Shown: piece by piece, positions 6,042 through 8,854 of the stretch
Layout of the letters: each line of letters starts with the position of its first letter
Numbering within the stretch: position 1 is the stretch's first letter
Assembly: GCA_030448085.1 (NCBI GenBank)
Contig: JAUJNU010000055.1
Coordinates: forward strand, 1-8,854
Length of the DNA: 8,854 nt
Source: Actinomycetota bacterium
GTDB taxonomy: Bacteria; Actinomycetota; UBA4738; CADDZG01; WHSQ01
Direction of reading: 5' to 3'
Made by a program: the position numbers and the translations under genes
The notes under the pieces: model-generated
Databases searched by the model: none
What the model saw: the letters and a program-made list of their open reading frames with translations, nothing else
Told to the model about the DNA's origin: nothing

Positions 6042-7096
6042 ACGAGCCCCCTGAACTGGCCGAGCAACCTCACGTCGTTCTCGTAGAGGGTCCTGATGTC
6101 AGAGATCCCGTGGGCGAGGGCCGCGATCCGCTCGATGCCGAGCCCGAATGCGAAACCGGAGTACCGCTCCGGGTCGATGCCGCAGTTCTCGAGGACGGCC
6201 GGGTGGACCATGCCGCACCCGAGGACCTCGATCCACCCCTCCCCCTTGCAGATGCGGCAGCCATCGCCCTTACACACGAAGCATTGGACGTCCATCTCGG
6301 CCGAGGGCTCGGTGAACGGGAAGAAGTGGGGGCGTAGTCTGATGTCGAGGTCCTGTCCGAAGATGCCCCGGGCGAACGCCTGGAGCGTGCCCTTGAGGTC
6401 GGCCATCGTTATGCCCTCGTCGACCGCCAACCCCTCCATCTGGAAGAACTGGCTCGTGTGAGTCGCGTCCTCGGCGTCGCGGCGATAGGTGCGACCGGGG
6501 GCAACTATGTAGATCGGTGGCTCCTGGGCGCGCATCACCCTGATCTGAACCGGCGAGGTCTGCGGCCGAAGGCATATGTCCTGCCCGCCTCCCTCTATGT
6601 AGAAGGTGTCGCTCGGAGAGCGGGAGGGATGCTCCGGCGGGGTATTGAGTGCATCGAAGTTGAGACGAGAGAACTCGACCTCGGGCCCTTCGGCCACGGT
6701 GTAACCGAGCCCGGTGAAGATGTCGGTGATCTCCCACAAGGTGCGCGTCAAAGGATGCAGAGAGCCCACCGGAGGACGGGTGCCGGGGAGCGTGACGTCC
6801 AGCTTCTCGCGCTCCCAACGCTTGGCCGTGGCAACCGCCTCGAACGCCTGGCGGCGGGATTCGACCGCCGACTCGAGGTCGGCTTGGACCTCGTTCGCCA
6901 GCTTGCCGAGATCCTTGCGCTCCTCGCCGGGGACATCCCGCAGTCCCGAGCGCGCCGCGCTGAGCGTCGACTTGCGCCCGAGGATCCGCACCTTCGCCTC
7001 TTCAAGGGAGGCGAGATCCGTTGCGCTTCCGATGACTTCCAGCCCCTTGTTGCGCTCCGACTCGAGACGCTCCCGAAGGTCCGCTGCCCCGCTCAC
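6038..7096 (-). CDS. pheS: Phenylalanyl-tRNA synthetase alpha subunit
   Basis: This 352-residue protein is the catalytic alpha subunit of the class II enzyme that joins phenylalanine to tRNA-Phe. Residues 1-95 form the coiled-coil tRNA-binding arm (SERNKGLEVIG, ILGRKSTLS). The catalytic domain begins with GSLHPLTRTLWEITDIF (111-127). Motif 2 is GRTYRRDAEDATHTSQFFQMEG (201-222) and motif 3 is GFAFGLGIERIAAL (314-327). CFVCKGDGCRIC (272-283) has four cysteines spaced as in a small zinc knuckle, a feature of many bacterial PheS proteins. Length is normal and no key residue is missing. The start is GTG at 7096, overlapping the kinase stop as GTGA; the stop overlaps the pheT start as ATGA. It is therefore tightly coupled on both sides, matching the need for equal amounts of both subunits. 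Because the partner pheT is broken, integrity of pheS suggests the enzyme is still needed. Confidence 0.97.
   Translation of the reverse strand: MSGAADLRERLESERNKGLEVIGSATDLASLEEAKVRILGRKSTLSAARSGLRDVPGEERKDLGKLANEVQADLESAVESRRQAFEAVATAKRWEREKLDVTLPGTRPPVGSLHPLTRTLWEITDIFTGLGYTVAEGPEVEFSRLNFDALNTPPEHPSRSPSDTFYIEGGGQDICLRPQTSPVQIRVMRAQEPPIYIVAPGRTYRRDAEDATHTSQFFQMEGLAVDEGITMADLKGTLQAFARGIFGQDLDIRLRPHFFPFTEPSAEMDVQCFVCKGDGCRICKGEGWIEVLGCGMVHPAVLENCGIDPERYSGFAFGLGIERIAALAHGISDIRTLYENDVRLLGQFRGLV
6047..6052 (-). promoter_or_regulatory. Ribosome binding site of pheT
   Basis: On the minus strand AGGGGG lies five bases before the ATG at 6041, inside the 3' end of pheS. It is a strong Shine-Dalgarno match at good spacing and supports 6041 as the start, together with the ATGA overlap. 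It is stronger than anything I see before pheS, the kinase or mpg. Confidence 0.6.
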
Positions 7097-7815
7097 TCCC
7101 CGCTACCCGTGGCGGCCACCTTCACGCGGAACGTGGACCCCTCCCCCAGGCGGCTCTCGACGTCGATGGTTCCGCCGTGGGCCTCGATCAGGCGGCGGCT
7201 CAGATAGAGGCCGAGCCCCGTTCCCGAGGGGGTAGAGCGCTGGCCGGTCGGGCCGGGGCCATCGAAGACAGTGCTCACCCGGTCCGAGGCGATGCCCACC
7301 CCCTGGTCCTGGACCTCGAACAGCGTCTCGTCGCCGACGCGCTGGGCCCGTACGAGGATCGCCCCGTCTTCGGAGAACTTGATGGCGTTCTCGATCAGGT
7401 TCGTCACCACGTGAAGGAAGCGATCGGGGTCGACCCAGGCGTAGACGTCCTCGGGGACCTCCAGCTGGACCCGGTCGGATCCCTCGAGGTTAGAGCGGTC
7501 CTGGAGAGCCTTCTCGGCGAGGGCCTTCACGGGGGCGTCGCTCCGCCTCAGCTCCATCCTCCCCGTCTCGAGGCGGGCGAGGTCCAGCACCTCGGCGACG
7601 ATCCTCCCCATCCTGTCGGCATCAGCGTTGATGACGCCGACCAACTCCCGTCTCTGCTCGTCGGTGAACCGATCCCAGCGGGACACGAGCGTCGACGAGA
7701 AACCCTTGACCGCGGTGAGGGGCGAGCGCAGCTCGTGCGCGATCTTGGAGATCAGCTCGGCGAAGGAAACCTCGTGTTCAGCCATCGGACCGTGAGGATA
7801 CGCGTCCGGGGTCAT
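7093..7815 (-). CDS. Soluble sensor-less histidine kinase
   Basis: The 240-residue protein has the two kinase-core domains and nothing else. A HisKA dimerisation helix has IAHELRSPLTAVKGF at 25-39, making His27 the phosphorylated histidine. The HATPase domain has an N box VVTNLIENAIKFS (Asn139, Asn143), G1 DQGVGI (170-175), F-box-like VFDG (183-186) and G2 GTGLGLYLS (198-206). There is no membrane segment, PAS, GAF or HAMP domain, so it must sense through a partner or act on cytosolic signals. No response regulator gene is in the window. ATG at 7815, with a weak GGTGG upstream, overlaps the methylase gene by 38 bases; the internal ATG at 7785 (MAEHEVSF) would give 230 residues and an 8-base overlap and is about equally likely. 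The stop overlaps the pheS GTG start as GTGA. I recall a similar kinase-like gene between the methylase and pheS in Streptomyces, so the placement may be conserved. Its target is unknown. Confidence 0.9.
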   Translation of the reverse strand: MTPDAYPHGPMAEHEVSFAELISKIAHELRSPLTAVKGFSSTLVSRWDRFTDEQRRELVGVINADADRMGRIVAEVLDLARLETGRMELRRSDAPVKALAEKALQDRSNLEGSDRVQLEVPEDVYAWVDPDRFLHVVTNLIENAIKFSEDGAILVRAQRVGDETLFEVQDQGVGIASDRVSTVFDGPGPTGQRSTPSGTGLGLYLSRRLIEAHGGTIDVESRLGEGSTFRVKVAATGSGE

Positions 7816-8542
7816 CCGAGGCCACCACTTCGAACAACAAGATCGAGCCTGCCATGGCTACATTGAGGGACTCGGCCGGGCCCGGCATGGTTATGGCCAC
7901 CGTCTCGTCAAGCAGCGACCGGGAGGCGGTGGGGATCCCCCACCCCTCGTTCCCGAGAACTATCGCCACCGGCGGCTCCAATGCCCCCTCGTTGTGGGCT
8001 CGGTCTGCTCCGGCGTCGGCTCCCACGAGGCGCAGCCCGCGCTCCTTCAGAGCCGCGGCCACCTCGGCGAAACCCGGGTGAACCACCAGGCGAAGCCTGA
8101 GAGCGGCCCCTGCCGCGGCCCGCACCGTCTTCGAGGCAAACGGGTCCGCGCTTCCCTCGCAGACGATCACGGCGTCCGCGCCGGCTCCCAGAGCCGAGCG
8201 CATGAGCGTGCCGACGTTCCCGGGGTCCCTCACGGCGACGAGGACCAGCGCCAGGGCCAACTTCGTCGGGAGGGCGTCCAGGCCGGTCCCCGGCATCCTC
8301 GCAACCGAGACGACCCCGCGAGGGGTTGTCGTGTCGGCGAGCGCCTTGATCACGGGGGCCGAGACGGGCCATACCCGGGCCCCGGCCGACCCGGCCACCC
8401 GTTCGATCTCGTCACGTTCGCCCAGGTCCGCGTCCACGAACACCCCCTCCACGGAGGCTCCCGCGTCCACGGCCTCGGCCAAGGCGACGGGTCCCTCCAG
8501 CAGGAAGAGCCGCTCCTCCTCGCGGTGGACGCGTCGGAGCAA
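7778..8542 (-). CDS. SpoU/TrmH-family RNA 2'-O-methyltransferase
   Basis: This SPOUT-fold enzyme transfers a methyl group from S-adenosylmethionine to a ribose 2'-OH, probably in 23S rRNA given its place beside rplT; tRNA is possible. Counted from TTG at 8542 it has 254 residues. Motif 1 is VRDPGNVGTLMRSA (104-117, with Asn109 and Arg115), motif 2 VLGNEGWGIP (195-204), and motif 3 MPGPAESLNVAMAGSILLFE (219-238), which forms the knotted cofactor site. The N-terminal part (about 10-80) resembles the substrate-binding SpoU_sub_bind domain. The coordinates use the first common start codon, but in-frame homology extends upstream: ITSLKNPTVQAARR lies directly before it, with ACG at 8587-8585 where ATG is expected. 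No ATG, GTG or TTG exists in that frame between 8542 and the TGA inside rplT. The stop lies inside the kinase gene. I cannot tell RlmB, TsnR-like or other subfamilies apart. Confidence 0.9.
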   Translation of the reverse strand: MLRRVHREEERLFLLEGPVALAEAVDAGASVEGVFVDADLGERDEIERVAGSAGARVWPVSAPVIKALADTTTPRGVVSVARMPGTGLDALPTKLALALVLVAVRDPGNVGTLMRSALGAGADAVIVCEGSADPFASKTVRAAAGAALRLRLVVHPGFAEVAAALKERGLRLVGADAGADRAHNEGALEPPVAIVLGNEGWGIPTASRSLLDETVAITMPGPAESLNVAMAGSILLFEVVASDDPGRVSSRSDG

Positions 8543-8609
8543 CCGCCGGGCGGCCTGGACGGTCGGGTTCTTCAGGCTGGTGATCGTCCCGGCGACGGCG
8601 AGCGGCTTC

Positions 8610-8854
8610 CTAGGAGGCGCTGGCGAGCGAGCCCTTGGCCACCTCGGCGAGTGCCGCGAAGGCGGATGGGTCGTTCACTGCGAGCTCGGCCAGGATCTTG
8701 CGGTCCACCTCGACCTCGGCCAAGCGCAACCCGGCTATGAGCCGGCTGTAGGAGAGCCCGTTGATGCGAGCGGCCGCGTTGATCCTGGTGATCCAGAGCC
8801 GGCGGAAGTCACCCTTCTTGGCCCGACGGTCACGGTAGGCGTACACGCCGGAGT
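8610..8854 (-). CDS. rplT: 50S ribosomal protein L20, C-terminal part (cut by window edge)
   Basis: The visible ~81 residues are the C-terminal two thirds of L20, a 23S rRNA-binding protein needed early in large-subunit assembly. [22 protein letters not shown], then [18 protein letters not shown] and [17 protein letters not shown], are diagnostic. Intact L20 is about 117 residues, so roughly 35-40 N-terminal residues lie beyond position 8854. The GTG at 8846 is an internal valine, not the start. In most bacteria infC and rpmI precede it, and L20 represses that operon by binding its leader. The stop is TAG at 8610-8612, followed 22 bases on by the probable beginning of the methylase. Confidence 0.95.
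   Translation of the reverse strand, partial: SGVYAYRDRRAKKGDFRRLWITRINAAARINGLSYSRLIAGLRLAEVEVDRKILAELAVNDPSAFAALAEVAKGSLASAS

Noticed and set aside
6250..6285. Cysteine cluster in PheS as a novel zinc finger insertion
   Set aside because: A four-cysteine knuckle at this position is common in bacterial PheS proteins.
6458..7207. Plus-strand open frame of 249 codons opposite pheS
   Set aside because: The antisense frame of a fully conserved pheS; no recognisable motif and no plausible start context.
7994..8740. Plus-strand open frame of 248 codons opposite the methylase and rplT
   Set aside because: Antisense shadow spanning two real genes; no domain seen.

Overview
The window is high-GC bacterial DNA with tightly packed genes. 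It most likely comes from an actinobacterium or a close relative. The reasons are the GC-rich codon use, a bifunctional penicillin-binding protein carrying C-terminal PASTA domains, and the block rplT / TrmH-type rRNA methyltransferase / small histidine kinase / pheS / pheT. As far as I remember, that block resembles actinobacterial chromosomes. I see no phage, insertion sequence, CRISPR array, tRNA or rRNA gene.

Layout, left to right. Positions 32-250 (minus) hold the first ~66 residues of a tyrosyl-tRNA synthetase; similarity then stops abruptly and a stop codon follows. Positions 251-385 are a divergent control region. It has a -10-like hexamer nine bases before each flanking ATG, with three near-identical G-rich units plus a partial fourth between the two hexamers. 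Positions 386-3004 (plus) encode an 872-residue class A penicillin-binding protein (GT51 + transpeptidase + two PASTA domains). All remaining genes are on the minus strand and form one apparent operon, read from 8854 down to 3006: rplT (cut by the window edge), a SpoU/TrmH RNA 2'-O-methyltransferase, a soluble histidine kinase, pheS, pheT and a 3-methyladenine DNA glycosylase. Within it, stops and starts overlap (kinase/pheS GTGA, pheS/pheT ATGA, pheT/mpg TGATG), which suggests translational coupling. The operon ends tail-to-tail with the penicillin-binding protein gene, one base apart.

Functionally the operon is a translation module: ribosomal protein L20, an rRNA/tRNA methylase and both subunits of phenylalanyl-tRNA synthetase. 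A sensor-less histidine kinase and a base-excision repair enzyme are inserted or appended. The penicillin-binding protein would build and crosslink peptidoglycan outside the membrane.

The strongest anomaly is in pheT. Both ends are well conserved, but about 450 bases in the middle (roughly 4800-5235, the editing-domain part) need at least eight frame changes and contain a stop codon, although recognisable PheT sequence continues from frame to frame. That looks more like poor consensus sequence or very recent damage than old decay, but it leaves open a split or editing-deficient enzyme. I did not find a convincing new multi-gene system. The most promising unexplained elements are the repeated G-rich control region, the pheT scar, the truncated tyrS, and the possible ACG start of the methylase.
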